Below the pieces are notes generated by a model. The model did not search any database. It saw only the letters and a program-made list of their open reading frames with translations, and was not told where the DNA came from. Shown here one piece after another: positions 42,636 through 51,549 of a DNA stretch of 64,000 nt (positions are counted from its first letter, which is position 1; every line of letters starts with the position of its first letter). The DNA is from Marinimicrobium locisalis (lineage in GTDB: Bacteria; Pseudomonadota; Gammaproteobacteria; Pseudomonadales; Cellvibrionaceae). Made by a program: the position numbers and the translations under genes. Location: assembly GCF_039822625.1 (NCBI RefSeq), contig NZ_JBDLLG010000005.1, positions 1 to 64,000 on the forward strand, in the 5' to 3' direction.

Positions 42636-43328
42636 ATGAAAACCATCCAAGTATTGCGTTTGGCCATGACAGCCGGTCTATTGACCCTGGCTGCGGCGGC
42701 CACTCAAGCCGCCTCCATCAAACTGACTTACCAGAACAACCTCTCGAGCGAAGGCGCCCCAACCGGAACGATCTACGAGGGCTGGAGCGGCTCGCACGTC
42801 TACGCTGGCGAATTTGATTTCTCCTCATCCGAGAACAGTACCGGCATTGCCCAGTGGGATGAGGGCTTGAGTGCCTTCTGCGTGCAAATCGACACCACGC
42901 TAAAGAGCCCCAGAACCTACGATGTAAGCCAAGGGCTGGGAGCGTTTAGCACCACGGAAGCCACCTATATCGATCGGTTGTTCTCTAACTACTACGACGA
43001 GGCACAAACGAGTGTGCAATCAAGCGCGGCCTTCCAGCTGGCTCTGTGGGAGGTCGTTGAAGAGTACTCTGGTAACGCGCTCAATCTGTACCACCACCAC
43101 TTTGAAACAAGCGGTTTTGGCGGGGCAAGAACCACCGCCCAGAACTGGCTTAACAGCCTGACGGACACCAGTTTGCAGACCGGCCTGTACGATTTTCATT
43201 ACTTACAGAACAGCGACTCTCAAAACCTGCTGACCGTCACCAAGGCCAGCGTACCGGAGCCGACCTCGCTGTTCTTATTCGTGACGGGCCTTTTCGCCCT
43301 ATTCCGCGTTCGGCGCCGGGTTCGTTAA
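42636..43328 (+). CDS. PEP-CTERM sorting-domain secreted protein
   Basis: A 230-residue exported protein. Signal peptide about 1-26 (TQAA). The C terminus VPEPTSLFLFVTGLFALFRVRRRVR has the PEP motif, a hydrophobic helix and a basic tail, the signal for exosortase processing. The central part (FCVQIDTTL.., AAFQLALWEVVEEY, about residues 60-150) is a conserved extracellular domain seen in other PEP-CTERM proteins, with no known activity. No exosortase gene is in the window. It is followed by a strong terminator. Confidence 0.88.
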   Translation: MKTIQVLRLAMTAGLLTLAAAATQAASIKLTYQNNLSSEGAPTGTIYEGWSGSHVYAGEFDFSSSENSTGIAQWDEGLSAFCVQIDTTLKSPRTYDVSQGLGAFSTTEATYIDRLFSNYYDEAQTSVQSSAAFQLALWEVVEEYSGNALNLYHHHFETSGFGGARTTAQNWLNSLTDTSLQTGLYDFHYLQNSDSQNLLTVTKASVPEPTSLFLFVTGLFALFRVRRRVR

Positions 43329-43344
43329 AAGCGGCCCCCAACGA

Positions 43345-43375
43345 AAAAGCCGGCCCATAGGGGCCGGCTTTTTTT
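43345..43375 (+). terminator. Intrinsic terminator after the PEP-CTERM gene
   Basis: AAAGCCGGCCC-ATA-GGGGCCGGC followed by TTTTTTT. Long GC stem and T-run: a strong rho-independent terminator. Confidence 0.9.
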
Positions 43376-43420
43376 ATTGCTTGAAGGGCGGGTGCCCGCC
43401 GGGGTTTTACCACCCGGGCG

Positions 43421-43807
43421 CTATTGCTCGCCCTCTCCCAGTTGCAATGTCTCCGCAATCTCGAAGTAAGCTCGGCCGCTGCCCTGAACGGTTTCTGTCT
43501 TGGCCGTCTCCGAGGCCAGGTGGACCTGCTCAAGCAGCACCGCGAGCACTTTCATTTCTTTGTTCATCTTACCCAGGGCATTTTCCAGGGTGTAACTCAA
43601 CTCGTGCACGCGGGCCAGGTCGGCGCTGGTCACCTCGCCTTCCAGCAGTTTACGCAGCTCACGGTTGCCTTCGGTAAAGTTGGCTACGGCCTGCTCCAGC
43701 GTATCCGCCGGCTTACCCTGGTAGTGCTCCAGCCTGTCCTCCGCTTGAACGGAGCAGGCCAGTGCGGCCAGCAGGGGTAACATCATCAGGGGGCGTTTGA
43801 ATGTCAT
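43421..43807 (-). CDS. Small secreted protein, DUF6746-like
   Basis: A 128-residue exported protein. The signal peptide is about residues 1-22 (SVQA). The mature part is mostly helical: YQGKPADTLEQAVANFTEGNRELRKLL, then VHELSYTLENALGKMNKEMKVLAVLLEQVHLASET, and a GSGRAYFEIAETLQ tail. It resembles small helical proteins annotated DUF6746, but I am not certain of the family. ATG 43807 with GAGG upstream is preferred over the longer open frame to 43861. Function unknown. Confidence 0.6.
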   Translation of the reverse strand: MTFKRPLMMLPLLAALACSVQAEDRLEHYQGKPADTLEQAVANFTEGNRELRKLLEGEVTSADLARVHELSYTLENALGKMNKEMKVLAVLLEQVHLASETAKTETVQGSGRAYFEIAETLQLGEGEQ

Positions 43808-43950
43808 GGGGTGTCCTCGTCGGTTGAGCGGCCCGTCAATGGGGCGATTATAGGGGAACAACTAAATGAGAAGCATTTCCATATAATCGCATACCCACGC
43901 TCTACCGACAATCCCCCGGGCGGGGTATTTATGACGTTGAGTCCGCCCCT

Positions 43951-45285
43951 TTAGTCGGCCACCTCAACCCGGTTGCGGCCCAACTCCTTGGCGAGGTAGA
44001 GGGCCTCATCCGCCCGATAAAACAGTTGCTCAACGCCCTCGCCCTCCCTCAGGGTCGCCACGCCGAAACTGACGGTGATCGGTGCCGGCGTACCGAACCG
44101 CTCGCCTTCCACCAGTGCCCGCAGCTTCTCTGCAAGATTGGTCGCCTCCGCCCGGCCGGTATTGGGGCACACCAGCGCGAACTCTTCCCCGCCCCAGCGA
44201 GCAAAGCCGTCACTGGCACGAATGTTTTCTTGCACCGCGCTGGTGAGCCCCGAGAGAATCTGGTCCCCCACGCCGTGGCCGTGGTTGTCGTTCACCACTT
44301 TAAAGTGATCCACATCCAGAAATATCAACGACAACGGCTCGCCGTGGCGACGAAACGCCAGCAACCCCTCTTTTATAGCCGCTTCCACCCCTTCCCGGTT
44401 AAAGGCGCCGGTCAGGGGGTCTTTTCTCGCCCGTTCCTCCAACGAGCGCCCCCGGCGGTCCAGCAAGCGGTTCACTTCCAGCAGCTCCCGCTCCCGCCGG
44501 CTTTTAAGCGTTACCTCCTGTTTGAGCCGCCAGATTCGGGCCGCCAGAAAGCCCAATGCCACTAGCACCCAGGTGGCCATAATGCCGAAATACCACTGTT
44601 CGGAGGACACGAGCTGTCCGACAAATTTCACCTTTGACAGGCTGAAACGGTGTTCCCCCGCTACCGGCGCCTGGCCGGTCTGGACTTCTAGGACCACGAT
44701 ATTGTCAAATTGGGGATGGGTGAGTTCCGGTGGCAACCGGTTGTGTTGAAACCACCAGTTGGCCACAAAAAAGTCCTTCATGGAAAAGGAAGTAGGGCCA
44801 TCGCCTTTCACACGTTCCCGACTGAACTCCACTTGGTTGTATTTGGTGCTGTCGTTTTTGTTCGGCACGCTGTAAGCCGGGTCATAATTGCGCAAATAGA
44901 CGCGAATGGTTTCAGTGGGCCCTTCGTAATCCAGCCATAGGTGAATCTGGTCATAGCGGGATAAATCCAGCCCTCTTTGCCGCCGATGGGGGTCAAAAAT
45001 CATCTCAAAGCCGCAAAAACTGTACTGTGCTTGCTTCCTCAGGTTACAGCGCCAGCTCATCGCTGTGGGATCCAGAATCTCAGACTCGCTACTTCCCCCC
45101 GAGACCGAGTCGTCGTAAACCGCCAAGGCAGCATCACTGGCATCCAGGGTAAGAGTGGTCTCCAGTATGGGCCGCTCGGCCACCACCGCCACCACGGTGA
45201 GCACAACCAACACCGCCAGCGCTTTTTCCAACCCAAAGGTTGTTCGGCCGTCTGCTTTCTTGATGGTATCGGAGCCCCGACTCAT
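43951..45285 (-). CDS. Membrane-anchored diguanylate cyclase
   Basis: A 444-residue protein: TM helix at about 23-42, a periplasmic sensory domain to about 225, a second TM at about 230-255, and a C-terminal GGDEF domain. The active site is GGEEF (FARWGGEEFALV, about residue 370), a catalytically competent variant, and RASD five residues before it is the RxxD inhibitory I-site. It should make c-di-GMP in response to an extracellular cue. No EAL domain. It stands alone, between the small secreted-protein gene and mnmH on the same strand. Confidence 0.92.
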   Translation of the reverse strand: MSRGSDTIKKADGRTTFGLEKALAVLVVLTVVAVVAERPILETTLTLDASDAALAVYDDSVSGGSSESEILDPTAMSWRCNLRKQAQYSFCGFEMIFDPHRRQRGLDLSRYDQIHLWLDYEGPTETIRVYLRNYDPAYSVPNKNDSTKYNQVEFSRERVKGDGPTSFSMKDFFVANWWFQHNRLPPELTHPQFDNIVVLEVQTGQAPVAGEHRFSLSKVKFVGQLVSSEQWYFGIMATWVLVALGFLAARIWRLKQEVTLKSRRERELLEVNRLLDRRGRSLEERARKDPLTGAFNREGVEAAIKEGLLAFRRHGEPLSLIFLDVDHFKVVNDNHGHGVGDQILSGLTSAVQENIRASDGFARWGGEEFALVCPNTGRAEATNLAEKLRALVEGERFGTPAPITVSFGVATLREGEGVEQLFYRADEALYLAKELGRNRVEVAD

Positions 45286-45419
45286 TCAGTCTTCCCCTGT
45301 TCATTTGTCCGACAACCTTATCCTAGCTGGCCACTCCAGGAAAGTCGAAGATTGTCGGCGCTTGGTGTCGCGCCAGTACCGCTGTACCGGCTCGGTGGCT
45401 GGTGAAAGACGGGCCGAGG

Positions 45420-46532
45420 TCAGAGCCTCAAGCCCATCTGCGTTTGCAGATAGTCCGCCACGGCTTGAGCATCGCCGCGAAAGCGAACCCGATCGGCCTT
45501 TCTCTCCAGTTGATAGCGATACATAGGGTCGTAGTACTCTTCGAGCAAAGCCCGAATCCAGCTGCGGTGGAGCTGCGCCTCCCCCCGCTCGTGTGCGGCC
45601 AACGCCTGTTCGAGCAGGCGGTTCATTTCGGCGTAGCGAGCCCCCCCCAGACGTTTTCGAATCCGCCCCAGGGACAGGCGCAGGTCCTCCGCAAACCGCT
45701 CAAAGCCCCGCTCTTCGCCCTCGTGGGCCTGCCACTCGGCCAGCTTGCGCAGAATATAATTAGTATAGGTATGTTCCACCCGGGCCGGTAGGGAGGTTTC
45801 CAGTACCACGATGGGCGCGCGTGCCATGGCCTCTTTCAGCGGCTGCGGCAGTACGCAGCGTCCGATCAGGTGGCTTTCATCCTCCACCAGCACCGGCTGC
45901 TCGGTCCGGCGGTGGTGGCATCGCAGCAGATCCACCGCGATGGCGTTTTCAAAATCAATTTGGCTCGGTTGGCCTCCTACCCGCCGACCAAAGGCACTGC
46001 CCCGATGGTTGGCGCGCCCTTCAAGGTCGATACTCTGGGGCCAACGCCAAAGGAAGTCGGTTTTGGCGACCCCGGTGCGCCCGGCCAGGATGACCAGCGG
46101 TTGAGCGTGGCACAGCTGCTCCATTTGTTCCAGAAGGAACCAGCGCATAGCCTTGTAGCCGCCGACGATGCGAGGGTAGTCACAACCCGCTTCCCCAAGC
46201 CACTGCTGGCAAATTTGGGAGCGCAAACCTCCACGAAAACAGTACAGCAGGCCATCGGGGTGGGCCCGGGCAAACTCCAGCCAGGCTTCCACGCGCGCCT
46301 GCTTAACGGGGCCCTGGACCAGCTCGTGCCCCAGCTCAATCGCTGCGGTCTGGCCCTGCTCTTTATAGCACGTCCCCACCCGGGCGCGTTCGTCATCGGT
46401 CATCAGCGGCAGGTTGACCGCCCCGGGGAAAGCGCCCTTGGCGAACTCCACCGGCGCCCGGGTATCGATCATCGGGGTATCCCGAAGAAAGATACCGAGG
46501 TAGTCATCTGTCTCAAAGGGGCGCTCAGCCAT
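45420..46532 (-). CDS. mnmH: tRNA 2-selenouridine synthase
   Basis: A 370-residue cytoplasmic enzyme that replaces the sulphur of 2-thiouridine in tRNA with selenium. The N-terminal rhodanese domain (about 10-125) has the catalytic C98 in YCFRGGLRSQ, and the P-loop domain carries GRTGVAKT at 151-158. The P-loop has Ala where most members have Gly before the Lys, a small departure. ATG 46532 with GGAG is preferred; the frame is open 30 codons upstream without a sensible N terminus. No selD is seen in the window. Confidence 0.92.
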   Translation of the reverse strand: MAERPFETDDYLGIFLRDTPMIDTRAPVEFAKGAFPGAVNLPLMTDDERARVGTCYKEQGQTAAIELGHELVQGPVKQARVEAWLEFARAHPDGLLYCFRGGLRSQICQQWLGEAGCDYPRIVGGYKAMRWFLLEQMEQLCHAQPLVILAGRTGVAKTDFLWRWPQSIDLEGRANHRGSAFGRRVGGQPSQIDFENAIAVDLLRCHHRRTEQPVLVEDESHLIGRCVLPQPLKEAMARAPIVVLETSLPARVEHTYTNYILRKLAEWQAHEGEERGFERFAEDLRLSLGRIRKRLGGARYAEMNRLLEQALAAHERGEAQLHRSWIRALLEEYYDPMYRYQLERKADRVRFRGDAQAVADYLQTQMGLRL

Positions 46533-46673
46533 GGGGGCTCCGGATCGGCGAGTCGAGAATCGAGCGGAAATTATACGGGCTGCGCGCGGTGGTTTCCATG
46601 CCACCGGGGGCGTGATTAACAAGAGCCTGGCAAAGCGCGCGGCACGGGCACCGCGCTCTTCTAAAAGTGGCTG

Positions 46674-48047
46674 TTAGGTAACCGGCCGGAAGCGGTCGCT
46701 TTCCAGGTCGTGACGCTTCATGATTTTGTGAAAGTCAGAGCGGTTGCGGCCGGACAATCGAGCGGCTTCGGTAATGTTGCCGCTGGTCATTCGCAGCAGT
46801 CGCACCACGTAGTCCCGCTCAAACTGCTTTTTGGCTTCCTTAAGAGGCATCAGTACCGGCTCTTCCTGTTGGGGCAGCACTTCCGCCACCAGCGTCTCAG
46901 GAATGACCGTGGTGGGGGCCAGCGCCACCAGCTGTTCAATCACGTTGCTCAGTTGGCGAATGTTGCCGGGCCAATCGTACTGCAGCAGCAACCGCTGCCC
47001 CCCCGGTGAAAGCTGACGAACTGAATCACCGGTCCGCTTGGCAATGGCCTGCAGGAAGTGGTGGCTAAGTAGGGGGATGTCTTCTTTGCGCTCGCGCAGC
47101 GGTGGCAACGCCAATTGGGCGACGTTGAGTCGGTAGTAAAGGTCCTCCCGGAAGGTCTGCTCGGCAATGGCTTCGTCCAGATCCCGGTGGGTGGCGGACA
47201 GCACCCGAACGTCGATCGGTTGATCCGCCGTGGAGCCCAGCGGCCTGACTTTGCGCTCTTGCAGCACCCGCAGCAACTTTACCTGCAGGCCAATGGGCAT
47301 ATCTCCGATTTCATCGAGAAAGAGCGTGCCGCCATCGGCCGCGATGAACAGGCCTTCCCGGTCCTGAGTGGCGCCGGTAAAGGCCCCCTTGGTGTGGCCA
47401 AACAACTCCGACTCCAACAGGTCCGCGGGAATGGCGCCGCAGTTCACAGCAATGAAGGGCGCATCGGCCCGTCGGCTGGCCTTGTGTACCGCTTGAGCCA
47501 ACAGCTCTTTACCCGTACCGCTGTCCCCACCGATCAACACATTGATGTCGCTACGGGCCAGCCGTCGGGCCTGCTCCAGGCATTTAAACATGCTCTCGCT
47601 GCGGGTGACGATGGCATCGGACCACTGGGCGTCGGGCACGGGCCCGGTGCCTCCCAGTTCAATCGCCTGCTCCAGCACCTGACGCAGTTCGCGGTTGTCC
47701 ACCGGCTTGGTAAGAAAGGAAAACAGGCCCTGTTGAGTGGCATCCACCGCTTCGCGGATCGAACCGTGGGCGGTGAGCATAATCACCGGGAGGTTGGGCC
47801 AGTGTTGCTGCAGGTGATAAAACAGCGTCATGCCATCCATCGGCTCCATGCGCAGGTCGGTGATCACGGCGGCGGCGGATTCCTGCTCCAGGCTCGCAAT
47901 GGCATCGGCGCCACTGGCCGCTGTGTGAACCCGATAACCATAGGCATTAAGCCGCATGCTCAACAACTGCAGTATGCCCGGGTCATCATCCACCAGCAGA
48001 ATCAGCGGGGCTTTTTCGGTGTCCTTATCAGGCTGGGTTTGCGTCAT
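46674..48047 (-). CDS. glrR: Sigma-54-dependent response regulator GlrR (QseF)
   Basis: A 457-residue NtrC-type regulator. The receiver domain has the phospho-acceptor D64 in ITDLRMEPM; the AAA+ domain has GGDSGTGKE (Walker A) and HTKGAFTGATQDREGLF (the GAFTGA loop that contacts sigma-54); the C-terminal Fis-type helix-turn-helix ends NITEAARLSGRNRSDFHKIMKRH. It is last in the glrK-qseG-glrR operon, whose gene order is the same as in Enterobacteria. It should activate sigma-54 promoters when phosphorylated by GlrK. Confidence 0.93.
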   Translation of the reverse strand: MTQTQPDKDTEKAPLILLVDDDPGILQLLSMRLNAYGYRVHTAASGADAIASLEQESAAAVITDLRMEPMDGMTLFYHLQQHWPNLPVIMLTAHGSIREAVDATQQGLFSFLTKPVDNRELRQVLEQAIELGGTGPVPDAQWSDAIVTRSESMFKCLEQARRLARSDINVLIGGDSGTGKELLAQAVHKASRRADAPFIAVNCGAIPADLLESELFGHTKGAFTGATQDREGLFIAADGGTLFLDEIGDMPIGLQVKLLRVLQERKVRPLGSTADQPIDVRVLSATHRDLDEAIAEQTFREDLYYRLNVAQLALPPLRERKEDIPLLSHHFLQAIAKRTGDSVRQLSPGGQRLLLQYDWPGNIRQLSNVIEQLVALAPTTVIPETLVAEVLPQQEEPVLMPLKEAKKQFERDYVVRLLRMTSGNITEAARLSGRNRSDFHKIMKRHDLESDRFRPVT

Positions 48048-48598
48048 GGCTGGGCTCCCCTTTGGCCGGAGGTGTCCGCGCCATCGGAGGCCTCACCCAT
48101 CTCGGCCTCGATCGCGCGAATGCCTTGAATCATATCGTCCAGTTTTTTTTGCGTCGAGTGTAGCCGCCGCTCAAGTAAAGCGTAGGACTCCGCTTGGGCG
48201 GCCAGCAAATCCAGCAAGGCGGCCACATCCTTCGCATGCGGCTCCATGTCCCGGGCCTGAACCAGCGCGTTGGCCAAGAGCCCTGGAGTTTGGTCCGGCG
48301 CACAGGAGGCCAGCATAAGCGTTCGCATCACCGCCTGCCGGGAGGATTGTTCGAGATAGTCTTGAATTAACGCATCACGTTCTTCCTTGGGGCGGGCGCA
48401 CTGCACACGACGGAACCCCAACAGCGCGTTAGCGGTGTTTGCGGGCTCGACCTTCGGTTCAGACCGCCGCTGAAGCACTACGGGGCAATCCAAAGGACTG
48501 TTTACCTCGGATGGCGCCTGTGACTGGCGATCGTTTTGTATTAGCGTGCACCCCACCAGGGACAGCAGCAATACGCCCAGAGTACCCATTCGTGTCAT
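48044..48598 (-). CDS. qseG: QseG-like lipoprotein
   Basis: A 184-residue lipoprotein with lipobox VGC (SLVGCTLIQ). The body is helical, with a coiled-coil at about 130-170 (LLAAQAESYALLERRLHSTQKKLDDMIQGI). It lies between glrK and glrR with 4-base overlaps on both sides, the position of QseG/YfhG. QseG interacts with the GlrK kinase in Enterobacteria; sequence similarity is low, so the name rests largely on context. Confidence 0.75.
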   Translation of the reverse strand: MTRMGTLGVLLLSLVGCTLIQNDRQSQAPSEVNSPLDCPVVLQRRSEPKVEPANTANALLGFRRVQCARPKEERDALIQDYLEQSSRQAVMRTLMLASCAPDQTPGLLANALVQARDMEPHAKDVAALLDLLAAQAESYALLERRLHSTQKKLDDMIQGIRAIEAEMGEASDGADTSGQRGAQP

Positions 48599-50079
48599 GC
48601 GACATTCTCCTGATCAGCTAATGGGGTCATTGGAAAGCGTAAGAGGAAACGACTGCCCTGGCCGGCTCGGGATTCGATTCGAACGTCTCCTCCCAGCCGA
48701 ACGACCGACTCTTTCACAATAGCCAGTCCGACGCCGCTCCCGTGCACCGAACCGTGCCGCCGCACATGCCCCTGCACAAAGGGCTGAAAAATCTTTTCCT
48801 GTTCGGCCACCTCAATGCCCGGCCCCTCATCCGCCACGGAAATCCAGGCATCGGCGCCCTCGATTCCCCAGCATACAGTCACGCGTCCCTCGTCGGGGGA
48901 GTAGTGGTAGGCGTTGGAGAGCAGGTTGGATAGTATCATCTCTAATAGTTGTGGGTCGGTTTCCAGTGTGTCGGGCTGCCCCCGGCACTCCCAGATAACT
49001 CGGTGGCGCCAATTCTGTTGATCCAGCCGGCCGGTCAGTTTGGAGCACAATTCAGACATCACCACGGGCTGGCGTCGTAAACCAACATTGTGGGTCGTTA
49101 CGTTGTAGTTCAATAATTGCTGAATAAGTTCCTGAAGACTGTGGGAATTTTCCAGCAGTATGCGCACCACAGACTCCTGCTTTGCATTTATGGGGCCGGG
49201 CACTTCATCTTTCAACAAGGACCCGGCCTCAACGATTGCCGAGAGTGGCGTTTTAAGTTCGTGGGAAACATGTCGAAGAAAAGCCTGTTTTTGATGGTCC
49301 GCGGCGCGCAGCTGATCCCGCATCCATTCCAACCGCTCGCCCAACGCTTGGAAGTCCCGCGGGCCGGTCACGGCAATGGGTGTGTTCCAGTCTCCGTGGC
49401 CGAGATTGCGAATGGCCCAGGAAAGCCGGCGAATCGGCCGAATCATTTGCAAAAAGCCCAGCGCCATCAGCGCCAGCGTCAACGGCAGGCTTATCACCCC
49501 CAACAGGAACAGCCTCTCTAAAATATCCTGCAGCGCCAATTCGCCACGACTTTGAAGCGCTTCACTATAGTCGGAGACAGCCGAACCTAGTTGCCCCCGG
49601 GTCTGACCCAACTCCTGAAGCGCCGAGGTAAAGGACTCCTCATCAGAACGCTCCAGTACGACGGGTTCAAGCTCCGCGAGCGCGGCACTTAACGCCGTCA
49701 AAGTAGCCGCCAGTTCTTGGTGTTGCGCTTCAGCAACAGGGCCGCCCTGAGCGCGACTCTCGCGGCGTAAAAAATCTCTCAGCTCCCCGACCCCAACAAG
49801 AATTGTTTGATATTTTTCCGCGTAAGGTTCGAGAAACGTATCGTCGCGCAATAAACGGTATTGCCGGGCAAAACGTTCGAGGTCGCGTGTCTCTTCGTTA
49901 AGCTCGCCGTGACGGGCCTGAAGCGTGTCCGAACGGCTCACTAATTCGCGCTGTAGTTGTAGTTGTTGATAGAGCGACCAAGACGCGTAAGCGACCATCG
50001 CAAAAACCGGCACCAGAGTAACCATGGCAATCAGTAGCCACTGCTGGGACAGCGATAACCCTTTGGGCTTGTGGGGCAT
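48595..50079 (-). CDS. glrK: Sensor histidine kinase GlrK (QseE)
   Basis: A 494-residue kinase: TM helix at about 14-34, periplasmic helical sensor domain to about 180, second TM at about 185-210, HAMP (PIRRLSWAIRNLGHGD), HisKA with RHVSHELKTPLSAIVE (phospho-His), and HATPase with NLLSNAYHYSPDEG, DEGPGI and GSGVGLAIV. All catalytic boxes are present. ATG 50079 has AGGAG at about 10 bases; ATG 50100 or 50124 would add up to 15 residues. It should phosphorylate GlrR. Confidence 0.92.
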   Translation of the reverse strand: MPHKPKGLSLSQQWLLIAMVTLVPVFAMVAYASWSLYQQLQLQRELVSRSDTLQARHGELNEETRDLERFARQYRLLRDDTFLEPYAEKYQTILVGVGELRDFLRRESRAQGGPVAEAQHQELAATLTALSAALAELEPVVLERSDEESFTSALQELGQTRGQLGSAVSDYSEALQSRGELALQDILERLFLLGVISLPLTLALMALGFLQMIRPIRRLSWAIRNLGHGDWNTPIAVTGPRDFQALGERLEWMRDQLRAADHQKQAFLRHVSHELKTPLSAIVEAGSLLKDEVPGPINAKQESVVRILLENSHSLQELIQQLLNYNVTTHNVGLRRQPVVMSELCSKLTGRLDQQNWRHRVIWECRGQPDTLETDPQLLEMILSNLLSNAYHYSPDEGRVTVCWGIEGADAWISVADEGPGIEVAEQEKIFQPFVQGHVRRHGSVHGSGVGLAIVKESVVRLGGDVRIESRAGQGSRFLLRFPMTPLADQENVA

Positions 50080-50137
50080 GGGGGAACTCCTCTTCACCAT
50101 GGCCTGATTCAACGCCTTTTCCAAACAACCTTCAAAC

Positions 50138-50155
50138 TGTTGCTCTTTAGCGACA
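50138..50155 (+). promoter_or_regulatory. GlrR-like activator site
   Basis: TGTT-N10-GACA differs from the GlrR consensus TGTC-N10-GACA at one base and has exact spacing. It lies upstream of glrK and about 145 bases upstream of the sigma-54 promoter at 50298, a normal distance for an enhancer-type site. Alone it could arise by chance. Confidence 0.45.
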
Positions 50156-50297
50156 CCCTAAACCCGCCATTTTAGCGGGCTTGAGCGGCTTGAGGGGTAA
50201 ACCCCGTCGCAATTTAGCAACACTACAGCCCCTCCGAGATCGGTACGCCTGACACCAAAAATACGTAAATCACTGATATTTATGGATTTTTATATTG

Positions 50298-50313
50298 TGG
50301 CACAGCCTTCGCA
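50298..50313 (+). promoter_or_regulatory. Sigma-54 promoter of the EF-hand gene
   Basis: TGGCAC-N5-TCGCA: the -24 box is perfect, the -12 box has one mismatch, and the GG-N10-GC spacing is exact. It predicts a start near 50324 and a leader of about 54 bases. Confidence 0.75.
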
Positions 50314-50377
50314 TTATCCTCGGTGCCAGCGCAATAAAACGCTGGCAACACATCAACAGGAACGATGAGGTGACATT

Positions 50378-50677
50378 ATGAACATGAAGACTATTTACGC
50401 GTTGACGGCCACTGCTCTGTTTTCTCTGGGTTCTCTGTCCGCTGTAGCTCAAGATTGGGGCGACGACAGCGAGACTGATACCGAGACCGGTACTGAAACC
50501 GAGTCTACCTACGAGAGCGGTACCAACGATAGCTCCGCCTTTTCTGTTATCGACCAGAACGGTGATGGCAGCATCGATAAGGACGAAGCTCGCAACGCCG
50601 GCGTTAGCGACAGCCGCTTCGAATCCATGGACGCCAATGGAGATGGAACCGTGTCGCAATCGGAGTACGAGGGATAA
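50378..50677 (+). CDS. Small periplasmic EF-hand protein
   Basis: A 99-residue exported protein. Signal peptide about 1-25 (SAVAQ). Residues about 26-50 are Thr/Glu/Asp-rich and probably disordered. Two EF-hand loops follow: DQNGDGSIDKDE (about 59-70) and DANGDGTVSQSE (about 85-96), both with the full set of Ca ligands. It probably senses or buffers calcium in the periplasm. Its sigma-54 promoter and its position divergent from glrK suggest it is a target of GlrR. GAGGTGA precedes the ATG. Confidence 0.85.
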   Translation: MNMKTIYALTATALFSLGSLSAVAQDWGDDSETDTETGTETESTYESGTNDSSAFSVIDQNGDGSIDKDEARNAGVSDSRFESMDANGDGTVSQSEYEG

Positions 50678-50832
50678 AGCGACTGCACCCACTGGAACCT
50701 TAGGGTGCTCGGAGCGAGGGGGCACGGAAGTCACCCTCGACTCCGCCTTCCTTTTAACGAATAATCATAGGGACCATGTTTGCGTCGTTAACGGCGCAAA
50801 AATTTTCGTAACAACCAAAGAGGAACCATCGC

Positions 50833-51387
50833 ATGAAACAATCAATTGTTTACGGTTTTGCCGGCTTGCTGACTCTTACATCTGGAGCGGTTCTGGCACA
50901 ATCTTCGGACGATGACGCCCACGTTTACATAGGCGGCAGCTATGGTGGCTTTAAAGCCAGCGGCGGCGAATTCGACGATGAAAAGGATCTAATCGAAGTC
51001 TCTTTCGGTGGTTTCTTTAATCCCTATCTCGGCCTTGAAGCCAGCGGCACCTATTTTGGTGAGTATGGCGGCGACTTGGCCACGGCCGAAGCCGAAGGCT
51101 ATGGCATGGCTCTGATCGGACGCGTACCGCTGTCTGATACTTGGGGCCTGTATGCCAAGGGCGGCCAATTCTTCTGGGACGCCAGCATTGACACTCCCTT
51201 CGGCAGCGCCGAAGCCGATGGCGATGATCCTTTCTTCGCCGCGGGCACGGACGTAGAGCTAAGCTCCCACCTGAGCATGATCATTGAATACAGCCGCTAC
51301 CAGATCGACACCGAAATCGAAGATCTGGAGGGCGTGGAAGATACGGACCTGGACACCGTTAAGGTGGGCGTTCGCCTAGAGTTCTAA
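50833..51387 (+). CDS. OmpA-like outer-membrane beta-barrel protein
   Basis: A 184-residue exported protein. Signal peptide about 1-22 (VLAQ). Eight strand-like segments of the small-barrel type follow: HVYIGGSYGGFKASGG, LIEVSFGGFFNPYLGLEASGTYFGEYG, GYGMALIGRVPLSDTWGLYAKGGQFFWDAS, FFAAGTDVELSSHLSMIIEYSRYQ, and a C-terminal TVKVGVRLEF with terminal Phe. It fits the OmpA-like/porin-like 8-strand family. Strong acidic bias. It follows the EF-hand gene by 155 bases; cotranscription is possible but not shown. Confidence 0.8.
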   Translation: MKQSIVYGFAGLLTLTSGAVLAQSSDDDAHVYIGGSYGGFKASGGEFDDEKDLIEVSFGGFFNPYLGLEASGTYFGEYGGDLATAEAEGYGMALIGRVPLSDTWGLYAKGGQFFWDASIDTPFGSAEADGDDPFFAAGTDVELSSHLSMIIEYSRYQIDTEIEDLEGVEDTDLDTVKVGVRLEF

Positions 51388-51424
51388 TTCAGACTTCACT
51401 CCACCCACTTGCGCCAGCAAGTTG

Positions 51425-51454
51425 ACCGGCCCACTCCCCCGGGCCGGTTTTTTT
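51425..51454 (+). terminator. Terminator after the beta-barrel gene
   Basis: ACCGGCCC-ACTCCCCC-GGGCCGGT followed by TTTTTT. Strong intrinsic terminator in the plus direction. Confidence 0.9.
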
Positions 51455-51474
51455 ATGTCTGTCCAGGGGCCGCT

Positions 51475-51507
51475 CAAAAAAAAACGCCACCCGATAAAGG
51501 TGGCGTC
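51475..51507 (-). terminator. Terminator of the large TonB receptor gene
   Basis: On the minus strand ACGCCACC-TTTATCG-GGTGGCGT followed by TTTTTTTT. Faces the plus-strand terminator, so the two genes are insulated from each other. Confidence 0.9.
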
Positions 51508-51549
51508 TCAGTGGATCAAACCGGGCTCACTCTAAGGCGAAAACCGGAG

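Noticed and set aside
47115..48128. 337-residue frame opposite glrR
   Set aside because: Antisense shadow of an intact NtrC-type regulator; low-complexity His/Gln/Gly composition.
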